Translations under genes and position numbers: made by a program
Notes under the pieces: generated by a model
What the model was told of the DNA's origin: nothing
What the model saw: only the letters and a program-made list of their open reading frames with translations
Database searches by the model: none
Source: Agromyces humatus
Lineage (GTDB): Bacteria > Actinomycetota > Actinomycetes > Actinomycetales > Microbacteriaceae
DNA length: 64,000 nt
NCBI RefSeq assembly: GCF_021228295.1
Contig: NZ_JAJQPD010000003.1
Coordinates: forward strand, 248,001-312,000
Direction: 5' to 3'
Shown: piece by piece, positions 1 through 8,714 of the stretch
Layout of the letters: each line of letters begins with the position of its first letter
Numbering within the stretch: position 1 is the first letter of the stretch

Positions 1-342
1 CACGAGCCGACCGGCACCGGATCGGCCCATCGCGGCGACGAGTTCCGCGGTACCGGTGACGTTCGTCGAGGCGTAGTCGGGTGCGTCCGAGAGGGCCACG
101 CCGAGGCCGACCTTGGCCGCCTGGTGGCAGACGGCGTCGACGTGGCGAAGCGCACGATCGAGGGTACCGGGATCACGGATGTCGCCGCGCACGAGCTCGA
201 CGCCGTCGATCGCCGCAGGCTCCACGCGGTGGACGTCGTCGCGCAGCGAGTCGAGGACCCGCACCTCGAAGCCGCGGGCTGCGGCGAGCCGCGCGATCTT
301 GCCGCCGATGAACCCGGCGCCGCCCGTGACGAGCAGGATCAT
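1..342 (-). CDS. NAD-dependent epimerase/dehydratase (5' part, runs off the window)
   Basis: The first 114 codons read MILLVTGGAGFIGGKIARLA and on into a Rossmann fold. The TGGAGFIG dinucleotide-binding motif at residues 6-13 is typical of extended short-chain dehydrogenases that act on nucleotide sugars (GalE/UDP-glucose epimerase type). A D-S-L stretch after the second beta strand and a CHQAAKVG segment match the family. The catalytic YxxxK would lie beyond position 1, so substrate cannot be named. The start ATG shares four bases (ATGA, 339-342) with the stop of the upstream MTA phosphorylase gene, so the two are translationally coupled. Confidence 0.85.
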   Translation of the reverse strand, partial: MILLVTGGAGFIGGKIARLAAARGFEVRVLDSLRDDVHRVEPAAIDGVELVRGDIRDPGTLDRALRHVDAVCHQAAKVGLGVALSDAPDYASTNVTGTAELVAAMGRSGAGRLV

Positions 343-1139
343 CGCGCCACCCGCAGCGCCCGGAGCGCCGCGACGGCCTCGTCGTCGATGAGCGGGCGCG
401 GCGTGTACTCGCTCGGCACGGCCACGACGATCCGTTCGATCGCCGCCACGATGCGTGGCTTCGCCTCGGCGAGCCGGCGGAAGACGAGCTCGGCGGTGAC
501 CGCGTCGGGATCGTCGGCCGAGGCACCGCTGTCGGTGTCGGTGACGATGCAGATCGTGACGGTCCCGATTCCGATCTCGGCGGCGAGCGCCACCTCGGGG
601 CACAGCGTCATGTTCACGAGGTCGACACCCGCCTCTCGGAGAATGCGCGACTCGGCAGCGGTCGAGAACCTCGGACCCTGGATCACGGCGACGGTCGCCC
701 GCGGCGCAGCATCCGGCAGTGCCTCGATCGCAAGCGACCGCAGCACCGGGCAGAACGGCTCGGCGAACGGCAGATGCCTGACGAGTCCGGCGTCGAAGAA
801 CGTGTCGGCCCGCCCGGACGTGCGGTCGACGAGCTGGTCGGCGAGCGCGAACGACTCGGGCGGGAACGCCGGCCTGAGCGAGCCGACGGCGGTCGTCGAG
901 ACCACGGCGCGCACACCCAGGCTCGCGAGGGCCCACAGGTTGGCGCGCGCGTTGATGAGGTGGGGCGCGATCGTGTGGCCCGCGCCGTGCCGGGGCAGGA
1001 ACGCGACGCGCCGTCCGCCGACTTCGCCCACGGTGACGATCGCGGATCCGTACGGCGTCGTGACGTCGAGTGTCTCGCCGCCATCGACGAGCTCGCCGAG
1101 GCCGGTGCCGCCGATCACGCCCACGATGTCCACCACCAC
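339..1139 (-). CDS. mtnP: S-methyl-5'-thioadenosine phosphorylase (PNP/MTAP family 2)
   Basis: A 266-residue cytoplasmic enzyme expected to split methylthioadenosine, or a related purine nucleoside, with phosphate. Family signatures are in order: phosphate-binding GVIGGTGLGEL near residue 7, LPRHGAGH at 48-55, GPRFSTAAE at 155-163, NMT at 176-178 and TDTD at 200-203. The Asp pair in TDTD is where MTA phosphorylases hold adenine, whereas 6-oxopurine PNPs have Asn, so an adenine-type substrate is favoured by inference. Length is normal. It is first in a leftward two-gene unit and overlaps the epimerase start by 4 bp. A sugar epimerase is an unusual partner for methionine salvage. Confidence 0.88.
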   Translation of the reverse strand: MVVDIVGVIGGTGLGELVDGGETLDVTTPYGSAIVTVGEVGGRRVAFLPRHGAGHTIAPHLINARANLWALASLGVRAVVSTTAVGSLRPAFPPESFALADQLVDRTSGRADTFFDAGLVRHLPFAEPFCPVLRSLAIEALPDAAPRATVAVIQGPRFSTAAESRILREAGVDLVNMTLCPEVALAAEIGIGTVTICIVTDTDSGASADDPDAVTAELVFRRLAEAKPRIVAAIERIVVAVPSEYTPRPLIDDEAVAALRALRVAR

Positions 1140-1328
1140 TCCACCATGCCGCGCTCGGGCCTCGCGTCGGGAGGGAGATCCTTACGATCCGATGACGGGT
1201 CGCCCGCTCCGGTTCATGCGGAGGTGCCCGATGTCAGCAATCCGTAATCTCTCGCATCATCCGGCGCTCGGCGCCTTGGTTAGCGTGGGTGTGAGCGGGG
1301 CGAATCCCCGCAGATCGGACGATCCACG

Positions 1329-1829
1329 ATGCACGCACGAAGCAAGGCCGCGGCCGCGCTGCTCGCAACCGCGCTCGCCTTCACGGGGTGTGCGACCCAG
1401 CCGACGGATGCCGCGCCCTCCGGTTCGGGCGACCGGACGAGCACCCCGAGCGCGACCCCGGAGATGCCGACCCCGACCGCTGACGCGGCGCCCGAGGCAT
1501 CCGCCGCCCCGGTGGCGCCCGTCGAGGGCGCCTACGTCGACTACACCGACGGCGTGATCGAGTCGACCGCCGGCCCGAAGGTGCTGTTCTTCCACGCGAC
1601 CTGGTGCCCGAAGTGCCGCCAGCTCGACGAGGAGCTCCGCGCCCAGGGCGCGCCCGATGGCCTCACGGTGTTCAAGGTCGACTACGACAGCCGCAGCGAC
1701 TTGCGCCAGAAGTACGGCGTGACACTGCAGACCACCGTCGTGTTCGTCGACGACCGTGGAGAGCTGATCTCGAGCACCGTGCTCTACGACGATCCGTCGA
1801 TCGCCTCGCTCGTCGCGGCGATCCCATGA
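1329..1829 (+). CDS. Thioredoxin-like lipoprotein with CPKC active site
   Basis: A 166-residue exported redox protein. Residues 1-20 form a lipoprotein signal ending FTGC, so Cys21 would be lipidated. Residues 22-66 are a Pro/Thr/Ala/Ser-rich tether. The thioredoxin fold follows, with HATWCPKCRQ giving Cys93 and Cys96. The usual cis-Pro after the active site is replaced: the corresponding stretch reads QTTVVFVDD. It lies 52 bp before a CcdA-like membrane protein, which probably supplies reducing electrons across the membrane. An extracytoplasmic disulfide reductase (ResA/TlpA-like) is the likely role; the client is unknown. Confidence 0.87.
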   Translation: MHARSKAAAALLATALAFTGCATQPTDAAPSGSGDRTSTPSATPEMPTPTADAAPEASAAPVAPVEGAYVDYTDGVIESTAGPKVLFFHATWCPKCRQLDEELRAQGAPDGLTVFKVDYDSRSDLRQKYGVTLQTTVVFVDDRGELISSTVLYDDPSIASLVAAIP

Positions 1830-1881
1830 GCCCTGCGCGCCAGGACGCGACCGCCGACCCCGATCGAAGCGCCACGCACCC

Positions 1882-2622
1882 ATGACCGCCTCCCTCGTAC
1901 TGAGCCTCGCCGCCGGCGTCCTGACCGTCGCGGCACCGTGCGTGCTCCCGCTCCTGCCCGTCATCGTGGGCGGCGCGATCGTGCGGGGCGGCGACGAGCG
2001 CCGGGCGCGCCGGCGGCCGTACGTCATCGCCGCGTCCCTCGCGGTGAGCGTCGTGGCCTTCACGCTGCTGCTCAAGGCCACCACCGCCCTGCTCGGGGTG
2101 CCGCCGCAGGTGTGGCAGCTCGTGTCGGGCGGGATCATCATCCTGCTCGGCGTAGACCTGCTCTTCCCCGCGCTGTGGGACCGCCTCTCGACGGCGCTCC
2201 GACTGCAGGCGCGCAGCGGCGAGTTCCTCGACCGTTCGGTGTCACGACAGAGCACGACGGGCGACATCCTCACCGGCGCAGCCCTCGGACCCGTGTTCTC
2301 GAGCTGCAGCCCCACCTACGCCCTCATCGTCGCTGCCGTGCTGCCCGTCTCATTCGCCGAGGGAGTGCTCTACGTTGTCGCGTACGCGGTCGGGCTCGCC
2401 GCGATGCTGTTGCTCATCGCCCTGCTCGGCCGCAGCCTCGTGCGCCGCCTCGGCTGGCTCGCGAACCCCGGCGGCTGGTTCCGCCGCATCGTCGGCGCGA
2501 TCTTCGTGCTCGTCGGCATCGCAGTGATCACCGGCTTCGACAAGCAGCTCCAGACGTGGATCCTCGACGCCGGGCTCTACGACCCGATCGCCGGCCTCGA
2601 GGAGCTGATCGGCGGCGGGTGA
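1882..2622 (+). CDS. CcdA/DsbD-type transmembrane electron transporter
   Basis: A 246-residue integral membrane protein with about six hydrophobic helices. The conserved paired cysteines of the CcdA/DsbD transmembrane domain are visible in AAPCVLPLLPV (Cys20) and SSCSPTY (Cys142). In this family the two cysteines pass electrons from cytoplasmic thioredoxin to extracytoplasmic thioredoxin-like proteins. The preceding lipoprotein is the obvious partner. No resB/resC cytochrome c assembly genes are adjacent, so a use in cytochrome c maturation cannot be claimed here. Confidence 0.88.
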   Translation: MTASLVLSLAAGVLTVAAPCVLPLLPVIVGGAIVRGGDERRARRRPYVIAASLAVSVVAFTLLLKATTALLGVPPQVWQLVSGGIIILLGVDLLFPALWDRLSTALRLQARSGEFLDRSVSRQSTTGDILTGAALGPVFSSCSPTYALIVAAVLPVSFAEGVLYVVAYAVGLAAMLLLIALLGRSLVRRLGWLANPGGWFRRIVGAIFVLVGIAVITGFDKQLQTWILDAGLYDPIAGLEELIGGG

Positions 2623-2895
2623 AAGCTTCCTGAAGGCGAGCACCACGATAACGGCGGGACGGCGGTGGCGCGCGTCCCCGGCTATGTCCTATCCAAGATC
2701 GCCGACGGCATCCGAGTGGTCCTCGCGGGGATCCTGCTCTGCGAAAGACGGCAATCTGGGGTCGAGGCCAGGGCCGTTGACATCCGTTCGGTTCCCGTCG
2801 AAGTCCACGCTTCGTGAGAACGCTTCGGCGAGCCCCTGAATCGGACATCAGGCCTCAGGCCCCCGCCGACATCGTCGAACGATCGACGGCCGGCA

Positions 2896-3870
2896 TTACG
2901 TCGTGGATGCGCCACCCGCCGCGCGACGGAACCTCGTCGCGAGGCGATCGAACGCCATCGCGAGCGCGTCTCCCTCGATCACCTCGATATCGACGTCGAG
3001 CTGCGCCAACCACAGCGAAAGCCGGTCGGGGTCGTCGGCGCCCAGCTCGACACGGCAGGTGGACTCGTCGACCACCTCGATGTGGACCGGGATGAGGATC
3101 TTCGCGGTGACTGCGGCGGCGGGAGCATGCACGAGCACGTGGGCCCGATAGGTCCAGGCCGCCGTGATGACGCGTCTGACGACGTACTCGACGACATCGT
3201 CCTCCGGGATCACGCGCGGCCGGAACCTCGCCCCTGTCGGTGCATGCGGAACCATGCGATCGACGCGGAAGACCCGCCAGTCGTCGCGGTCGAGATCCCA
3301 CGCGAGCAGGTACCAGAGCGGCCCCCAGCTCACCAGCCGTTGCGGTTCGGCGTGGCGCGCCTCTTCGCTGCCCTCGGGCTTCGTGTACCCGAATCGGAGC
3401 CGTTCGTGGCCGCGGATCGCGGACGCGACCGCGCTGAGCGCCGAGAGATCGAGCGACGGTCCAGCCCCGGGAACGACGCTCGTCGCCTCACGGATCGCGT
3501 CGACGCGCCGACGGAGCCGCGAGGGCATCACCTGCTCCAGCTTCGCGAGTGCGGTCAGCGATGTCTCTTCGACACCGAGCTTCCAGGTCGCGACCGCCCC
3601 CAGCCCGACCGCGACGGCTACGGCCTCGTCGTCGTCGAGCAGCAGCGGTGGCATCGCCGTTCCGGCGGCCAACCGGTACCCGCCCGCGACGCCGGGGCGC
3701 GCGTCCACCGGATAGCCGAGCGACCGAAGCTTGCCGATGTCGGCGCGCACCGTCCTCGTGCTCACATCGAGCCGACCGGCGAGCTCGGAGCTCGTCCAGT
3801 CGCGCTTCAGCTGGAGCAACGACAGCAGTTCGAGCAGGCGGGCCGAGGTCACCAACATGTTCTCGATCAT
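2896..3870 (-). CDS. WYL-domain transcriptional regulator (YafY/DeoR-like)
   Basis: A 324-residue predicted DNA-binding protein. The N-terminal winged helix (about residues 8-60) reads ARLLELLSLLQ then DVSTRTVRADIGKLRSLGYP, typical of HTH_11. The middle is a WYL ligand-sensing domain containing LWYLLAWDLDRDDWRVFRVD, followed by the C-terminal WCX-type extension. Translation may start at Met1 or at Met5. It is transcribed divergently from the epoxide hydrolase gene, with only 51 bp between starts, so control of that gene and of itself is a reasonable inference. The effector is unknown. Confidence 0.9.
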   Translation of the reverse strand: MIENMLVTSARLLELLSLLQLKRDWTSSELAGRLDVSTRTVRADIGKLRSLGYPVDARPGVAGGYRLAAGTAMPPLLLDDDEAVAVAVGLGAVATWKLGVEETSLTALAKLEQVMPSRLRRRVDAIREATSVVPGAGPSLDLSALSAVASAIRGHERLRFGYTKPEGSEEARHAEPQRLVSWGPLWYLLAWDLDRDDWRVFRVDRMVPHAPTGARFRPRVIPEDDVVEYVVRRVITAAWTYRAHVLVHAPAAAVTAKILIPVHIEVVDESTCRVELGADDPDRLSLWLAQLDVDIEVIEGDALAMAFDRLATRFRRAAGGASTT

Positions 3871-3921
3871 CCCAGCAATCGCGGAAGCTACCCTGCCGCA
3901 TTACCTGGGAACGTGGATGTC

Positions 3922-5064
3922 ATGAACGAGAACACGGCACTCACACCGTTCCGCATCGACATCCCACAGGCCGACGTCGACGACCTGCGCAACCGGCTGG
4001 CACACGCACGCTGGCCGATCCCCGTGCCGGGCCGAGACGATCGCAGCGACTTCAGCCGCGGCATCCCGCTGGTGTACTTGCGGGAGCTCGCCGAGTACTG
4101 GCGCGACGGGTTCGACTGGCGTGCGCAGGAGGCGAAGCTCAACGAGTACGAACAATTGACGACGGTCGTCGACGGTCAGACGTTCCACCTCGTCCACGCG
4201 CGATCGGCGAACTCGGATGCCATCCCGCTGATCCTGAACCACGGTTGGCCGAGCTCGTTCGTCGACTACCAGCGACTCATCCCGCTGCTGAGCGACGATT
4301 TCCACGTGATCATCCCATCGCTGCCCGGCTTCGGGTTCTCCACCCCGCTGTCAGGGACCGGCTGGGAGCTGGCGCGGACGACGGCGGCCTATGCCGAGAT
4401 CATGGCGCGTCTCGGCTACGAGAGGTTCGCGGCCCACGGCACCGACATCGGGGCCGGCACCACCGGGCGCCTCGCGGCGATCTACCCGGAGCGCGTCATC
4501 GGCATGCACGTCGGCGCCGACCGCCGCTTGCTCGGCTTGGTCGGCGGCAAGTTCCCCTACCCCGACGGCCTGTCCGAGGCCGAGACCGCACAACTCGAGG
4601 CAGTCCGGACCGAGTATGTGGGCGAGCGCGGGTATCTCGAGATGCAGGACCACCGTCCCGACACGATCGGCGCGGCGCTCACCGACTCGCCGGTCGGTCA
4701 GCTCGCGTGGATCGCCGAGAAGTTCAAGACCAGGACCGGCGGTGGCTACCGCACGCCCGATGAGACGGTCGACCGGGATCAGCTCCTCACGAACATCAGC
4801 CTGTACTGGTTCACCTGCAGCGGCGCGTCGAGCGCGCAGTTCTACTACGAATCCGAGCACTCCGGACTCGACTTGGTCATGGCCGCCGACGTGCCGTCCG
4901 GATGGGCCGTGTTCGACACCCATCCGCTCTTACGTCGCGCGATGGACCCGTGGAAGGCGATCGGCCACTGGAGCGAGTTCACGGAAGGCGGTCACTTCCC
5001 CGCGATGGAGGAGCCGGAACTGCTCGCGGACGACATCCGCACCTTCTTCCACGGCATCTCCTGA
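3922..5064 (+). CDS. Epoxide hydrolase, N-terminal EHN domain family
   Basis: A 380-residue alpha/beta hydrolase with the microsomal-type epoxide hydrolase N-terminal domain (about residues 7-115, TPFRIDIPQADVDDLRNRL). HGWP at 107-110 supplies the oxyanion region. The nucleophile elbow HGTDIGAG makes Asp175 the predicted catalytic nucleophile, and GGHFPAMEEPE near the C-terminus carries the catalytic His. There is no signal peptide. ATG 3922 was chosen because the homologous domain begins immediately after it; an in-frame GTG lies three codons upstream. Divergent from the WYL regulator. The reaction would be hydrolysis of an epoxide to a diol; the substrate is not determinable. Confidence 0.9.
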   Translation: MNENTALTPFRIDIPQADVDDLRNRLAHARWPIPVPGRDDRSDFSRGIPLVYLRELAEYWRDGFDWRAQEAKLNEYEQLTTVVDGQTFHLVHARSANSDAIPLILNHGWPSSFVDYQRLIPLLSDDFHVIIPSLPGFGFSTPLSGTGWELARTTAAYAEIMARLGYERFAAHGTDIGAGTTGRLAAIYPERVIGMHVGADRRLLGLVGGKFPYPDGLSEAETAQLEAVRTEYVGERGYLEMQDHRPDTIGAALTDSPVGQLAWIAEKFKTRTGGGYRTPDETVDRDQLLTNISLYWFTCSGASSAQFYYESEHSGLDLVMAADVPSGWAVFDTHPLLRRAMDPWKAIGHWSEFTEGGHFPAMEEPELLADDIRTFFHGIS

Positions 5065-5228
5065 CCCGCGTCATGGCCGGCGAGCCGCCGAGGGGCTCCG
5101 ACAGCGCTTCGCCCCGGGCCGTGCACGCCGATCCTGTAGGTTCCTGCCCGACTTGGCGGACGGACCGGGGATTCTTCGACGGTTGGCGGTGGTTTGGCGC
5201 TCTGGATTCCACGCGAAATGGCGGATTC

Positions 5229-5651
5229 CTACACCGCCACCCCGTCTCCACGCGGCGCATTCCGCTTCGCACGGCGGCGGGTCCCGAACTCCGCCCAGGC
5301 GAGCGCGGCGGCCACGACGATCTCGACGCCCACCGTCGCCAGCAGCCCAACGCCCGCTGCATCCGTGATCACCGAGTACACACCGACCGCGGCGTAGGTC
5401 AGCCAGGCAGCGATGAAGGCGACGCTGACCGCGAGGCGCCCACGCGACGGAGGCTCGCGGCGCACCAGGAAAAGCGCGATGCCGAAGCCAGCGGTCCCCA
5501 CCCCTGCGCGGAAACCGAACCAGGCCGCCACCGGCTCGATCTCCAAACCCCAGGACGTCAGCGGGACCGACGGCGCGACGAGCCATGCCACCGGGATCAG
5601 CCAGCAGTACACCGCGAGGATGGTCGCGACCCAGAAATACCGGCGGCTCAT
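5229..5651 (-). CDS. Small four-helix integral membrane protein, unknown function
   Basis: A 140-residue protein starting MSRRYFWVATILAVYCWLIP with about four predicted transmembrane helices separated by short loops (one contains RREPPSRGR) and a basic tail TRRRAKRNAPRG. I recognise no family. ATG 5651 was chosen because the hydrophobic region starts right after it; the frame stays open 15 codons further upstream without a convincing start. It faces the epoxide hydrolase gene convergently. Confidence 0.65.
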   Translation of the reverse strand: MSRRYFWVATILAVYCWLIPVAWLVAPSVPLTSWGLEIEPVAAWFGFRAGVGTAGFGIALFLVRREPPSRGRLAVSVAFIAAWLTYAAVGVYSVITDAAGVGLLATVGVEIVVAAALAWAEFGTRRRAKRNAPRGDGVAV

Positions 5652-6024
5652 GCTACTGCTCGCTGGGTCGACCGGGCCGGAACGGGATCGATGCACACAA
5701 GAGCCGAAGGCATCGCGCTTCGCTGACAGGGCGCTGTGGATCAGGGGTCATATCGGTTCCTAGTTCCCCAGGACGGCGGGCCTTCGCGTGATGATGCTCA
5801 CTATGGCAGACCTCGGCCCATGACCACAACGGCTCCACGACGGCGGGCGGGCACGGCGCACGGGCTCTTCGCGACAGGGCGAGAACCCTCGGGAGAGCTT
5901 CCGCCTGCCCGGTCAGCCGATCTCGCTCCCCATCGATTCCCACTGGAGTCTTCGGATCCGAAAGACCTCCGAGATGTCGACTGGGAAAACGAAGACTCCG
6001 GCGGGAAACTACCGATCCACAGAA
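5652..6024. other. Non-coding stretch between membrane protein and dnaB
   Basis: About 370 bp with no reading frame showing a recognisable motif, a good ribosome site and codon bias together. It lies upstream of the leftward membrane-protein gene and downstream of leftward dnaB. I see no clear terminator hairpin. Confidence 0.5.
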
Positions 6025-7398
6025 CTACACCTGCACCATGTCGGCGAACCGCGAGAAGTGCCCGTGGAACGCAACCGTGATCGTGCGAGTCGGGCCGTTT
6101 CGGTGCTTCGCGACGATGAGGTCGGCCTCACCAGCGCGCGGGCTGTCGCGCTCGTAGGCGCTCTCGCGGTGCAACAGGATCACCATGTCGGCGTCCTGCT
6201 CGATCGAGCCCGACTCACGCAGGTCGCTGAGGGCCGGCATCTTGTCGGCTCGCTGCTCGGGGCCACGGTTCAGCTGCGACAGGGCGACCACCGGAACCTG
6301 CAGCTCTTTCGCGAGCAGCTTGAGCGCGCGCGAGAACTCCGACACCTCCTGCTGGCGGCTCTCGACGCGCTTGCCGCTCGTCATGAGCTGCAGGTAGTCG
6401 ATGACGACCATCTTGAGACCCACGCGCTGCTTGAGCCGGCGGCACTTCGCGCGGATCTCGACGAGCGTCATGTTGGGGGAGTCGTCGATGTAGAGCGGCG
6501 CCTCATTGATGCGACCGCGCGTCGAGGCGATCGTGGTCCAGTCGCGCGAGTCGACGGTGCCCTTGCGCATGTTCTGCAGCGGCACGGATGACTCTGCCGA
6601 GAGCAGGCGCATCGCGATTTCGCTCTTGCCCATCTCGAGCGAGAAGAACACCGACGGCAGGTCGTTCGTGATCGACGCGGCACGGGCGAAGTCGAGGGCG
6701 AGCGTCGACTTTCCCATGGCGGGCCGGGCTGCGACGATGATCATCTGCCCGGGGTGGAACCCGTTGGTCAGGTCGTCGAGGTCGGCGAAGCCCGTCGGCA
6801 CGCCCGTGAACTTGCCGTCGGTGTGCTTGGCCGCCTCGATCTCGTCGATCGCCACCGTGACCGCATCGGAGAGCGGCACGTAGTCTTCGGTCTCGACCGA
6901 GCCGGTGACCGAGTAGATCTCGGCCTGGGCGTTGTTGACGAGGTCGGTGACCTCGCCCTCGCCCGCGTAACCCATCTGGACGATGCGGGTGCCGGCCTCG
7001 ACGAGGCGTCGCAGCAGCGCCCGCTCGGCGACGATCGAGGCGTAGAAACCGGCGTTCGCAGCCGTCGGCACCAGGCTCGTCAGGTTGTGCAGGTATTCGA
7101 CGCCGCCGGCACGCTGCAGTTCACCCGCCTTGGTGAGCTCATCGGTGACCGCGATGACGTCGGTGGGTTCGCCGTGTGAGTAGAGCGTCAGGATCGCGTT
7201 GAAGACGACCTCGTGCTTCGGCACGTAGAAGTCGACGCCGCGGATGGTCTCGATGACATCGGCCACGGCGTCCTTCGAGAGCATCATGCCGCCGAGTGCA
7301 CTCTGCTCTGCGAGGAGATCGTGCGGAGGAACTCGCTCGCCCCGTCGGGCTTCACCGTCGTCGACGGGATCTGCGAGCCCGATGTGCGCGATCGACAA
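6025..7398 (-). CDS. dnaB: Replicative DNA helicase DnaB
   Basis: A 457-residue hexameric helicase. The N-terminal primase-interaction domain (about 25-130) contains EQSALGGMMLS. The RecA-like motor has Walker A ARPAMGKST (about 224-232), followed by the VFFSLEMGKSEI and VVIDYLQLM helicase motifs, and ends with the SDLRESGSIEQDADMV segment. No intein interrupts the usual insertion sites. The start region MSIAHIGLADP precedes the conserved PPHDLLAEQ. The upstream 500 bp carry a cluster of DnaA-box-like sites, suggesting DnaA may influence its transcription. Confidence 0.97.
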   Translation of the reverse strand: MSIAHIGLADPVDDGEARRGERVPPHDLLAEQSALGGMMLSKDAVADVIETIRGVDFYVPKHEVVFNAILTLYSHGEPTDVIAVTDELTKAGELQRAGGVEYLHNLTSLVPTAANAGFYASIVAERALLRRLVEAGTRIVQMGYAGEGEVTDLVNNAQAEIYSVTGSVETEDYVPLSDAVTVAIDEIEAAKHTDGKFTGVPTGFADLDDLTNGFHPGQMIIVAARPAMGKSTLALDFARAASITNDLPSVFFSLEMGKSEIAMRLLSAESSVPLQNMRKGTVDSRDWTTIASTRGRINEAPLYIDDSPNMTLVEIRAKCRRLKQRVGLKMVVIDYLQLMTSGKRVESRQQEVSEFSRALKLLAKELQVPVVALSQLNRGPEQRADKMPALSDLRESGSIEQDADMVILLHRESAYERDSPRAGEADLIVAKHRNGPTRTITVAFHGHFSRFADMVQV

Positions 7399-7534
7399 CT
7401 GGATGCCTCCGATTTCGGCTCCGAAGAGCTGGATTCCCCGGCCCGCTCTTCAGTGTGATCGGAGCCACTGACATGGGCTCTCCGACCGGGTGCCAACCGC
7501 TGACCGAGGGACGCTGATTCACGATATGGACTGC

Positions 7535-7745
7535 CCGTCCACAGCACAACCCGACCTGTGGATAACTCTGTGGACAGACTGCGCGAAACGCCGCTGTACA
7601 TGTGCACTCGGCCTGTGGAAAACTGTGGAATTAGTGTGAATTACACCGTTGCAATTTCAGCTTTACCGGGGGTTTTCAGTTTCCACACCTGTGGGGAAAA
7701 AGTTCTTCAGATTCCCACCGCCGAGAACGCCTCACCTGTGTACAA
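7535..7745. promoter_or_regulatory. Cluster of DnaA-box-like sequences upstream of dnaB
   Basis: Within the gene-free 7399-7870 interval there are repeated TGTGGA/TCCACA cores. TGTGGATAA at 7557-7565 is a perfect TTATCCACA box on the minus strand. Near matches are CCGTCCACA (7535-7543), TGTGGACAG (7569-7577), TGTGGAAAA (7614-7622), TGTGGAATT (7624-7632) and GTTTCCACA (7679-7687). The stretch is noticeably more A+T-rich than its surroundings. The sites are seen directly; DnaA binding and any effect on dnaB are inference. Confidence 0.6.
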
Positions 7746-7870
7746 CCCTCCGAGTGAATCCACAAGGAACTTGCGCTCGACCCGCCCGCGGGTGTATCCG
7801 GACAATGAGATCAGCAAGGTACCGCGCCGAGCTGCGCCGCAGGCGCGAACGCACTGCACGGGAACGACGA

Positions 7871-7902
7871 ACGGCGGCCGGAACCGAGGTTCCGACCGCC
7901 GT
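7871..7902 (-). terminator. Terminator of the rpsF-ssb-rpsR-rplI operon
   Basis: A 15-bp stem with one mismatch (ACGGCGGCCGGAACC against GGTTCCGACCGCCGT) and a 2-nt loop region, about 20 bp past the rplI stop. No strong T-run follows, as is common in actinobacteria. Confidence 0.7.
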
Positions 7903-7921
7903 CTGCGTCGTGCTGGGCGAG

Positions 7922-8374
7922 TTACTTCGCCGCGACCACCTGAAGGGTGATCGTCGCCGAGAGCTCGTCGTGGAGGCGAACCGTCGCCTCGTGGTCACCG
8001 ACCGCCTTGATGGGCGTGGTGATCTGGATCTTGCGCTTGTCGAGGTCGCCGAGGCCGGCCGCCGCGACCGCGGCCGCGACATCCGCCACCTTCACCGAAC
8101 CGAACAGGCGGCCGCCGAGGCCCGCCTTCACGGCCAGCCTGACCTTGCCCGACTCGAGCTTGGCCTTGAGGGCCTGCGCGTCCTCGAGCGAGTGCAGCTC
8201 GCGAGCGGCACGCGCCGCCTTGATCTGCTCGACCTGCTTCTCGCCACCGCGGGTCCACGGCGTGGCGAATCCCTGAGGAACCAGGTAGTTGCGCGCGTAG
8301 CCGTTCTTGACCTCGACGACGTCGCCGGGCGTGCCGAGGCCGCTGACCTCGTGCGTGAGAATAACCTTTGCCAT
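7922..8374 (-). CDS. rplI: 50S ribosomal protein L9
   Basis: A 150-residue protein starting [20 protein letters not shown], with the [13 protein letters not shown] segment diagnostic of bL9, a central helix and a C-terminal domain ending ITLQVVAAK. It binds 23S rRNA in the large subunit. Last gene of the leftward rpsF-ssb-rpsR-rplI operon, 11 bp after rpsR. ATG 8374 is fixed by the conserved N-terminus. Confidence 0.97.
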   Translation of the reverse strand: MAKVILTHEVSGLGTPGDVVEVKNGYARNYLVPQGFATPWTRGGEKQVEQIKAARAARELHSLEDAQALKAKLESGKVRLAVKAGLGGRLFGSVKVADVAAAVAAAGLGDLDKRKIQITTPIKAVGDHEATVRLHDELSATITLQVVAAK

Positions 8375-8385
8375 TGTCGTGCTCC

Positions 8386-8646
8386 TTAGCGGCCGGAGCC
8401 CGAGTAGGGCAGGAGGGCCATCTCGCGCGCGTTCTTCACGGCGCGGGCGATGAGGCGCTGCTCCTGCACGGAGACACCGGTGATGCGACGGGCGCGGATC
8501 TTTCCACGCTCCGAGATGAACTTGCGAAGGGTCGCGACGTCTTTGTAGTCGATGACACCGACCTTGATGGACTTCGCCGGGGCGGCGTTCTTCGCGCCCT
8601 TCCCGCGGCTCGGCTTGCGGCGATCGCCGCTCGACTTTCCAGCCAT
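8386..8646 (-). CDS. rpsR: 30S ribosomal protein S18
   Basis: An 86-residue bS18 with a basic leader ([20 protein letters not shown]) followed by the conserved [19 protein letters not shown] and [20 protein letters not shown]. No cysteine zinc ligands are present, so it is a C-minus paralogue of S18. Third gene of the rpsF operon. Confidence 0.96.
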   Translation of the reverse strand: MAGKSSGDRRKPSRGKGAKNAAPAKSIKVGVIDYKDVATLRKFISERGKIRARRITGVSVQEQRLIARAVKNAREMALLPYSGSGR

Positions 8647-8668
8647 TGTCTTTCCTGTCTTGAGGTTC

Positions 8669-8704
8669 GCGGGTTGAGGAGCGGCGGAGCCGCGTCTCGA
8701 ACCC
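8669..8704. repeat. Dispersed GGGTTGAGGAGC repeat, copy 1 (short form)
   Basis: The spacer between ssb and rpsR holds GGGTTGAGGAGC followed by a GCGGCGGAGCCGC mini-hairpin and GTCTCGAACCC. These arms match copies at 31416-31503, 33902-33941 and 58893-58966. Here it sits inside an essential ribosomal operon without breaking a gene. Confidence 0.7.
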
Positions 8705-8714
8705 ACAGTGAGTA

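Noticed and set aside
1295..1311. Small GCGGGG/CCCCGC hairpin upstream of the thioredoxin-like lipoprotein, considered as a riboswitch
   Set aside because: Only six base pairs with no conserved riboswitch core.
5653..5943. 96-codon minus-strand frame beyond the small membrane protein
   Set aside because: No motif or ribosome site; His/Arg/Pro-rich composition typical of non-coding high-GC DNA.
6025..7398. Intein or interruption in dnaB, checked because inteins favour this gene
   Set aside because: Length and motif spacing are normal; no Hedgehog/Intein motifs.
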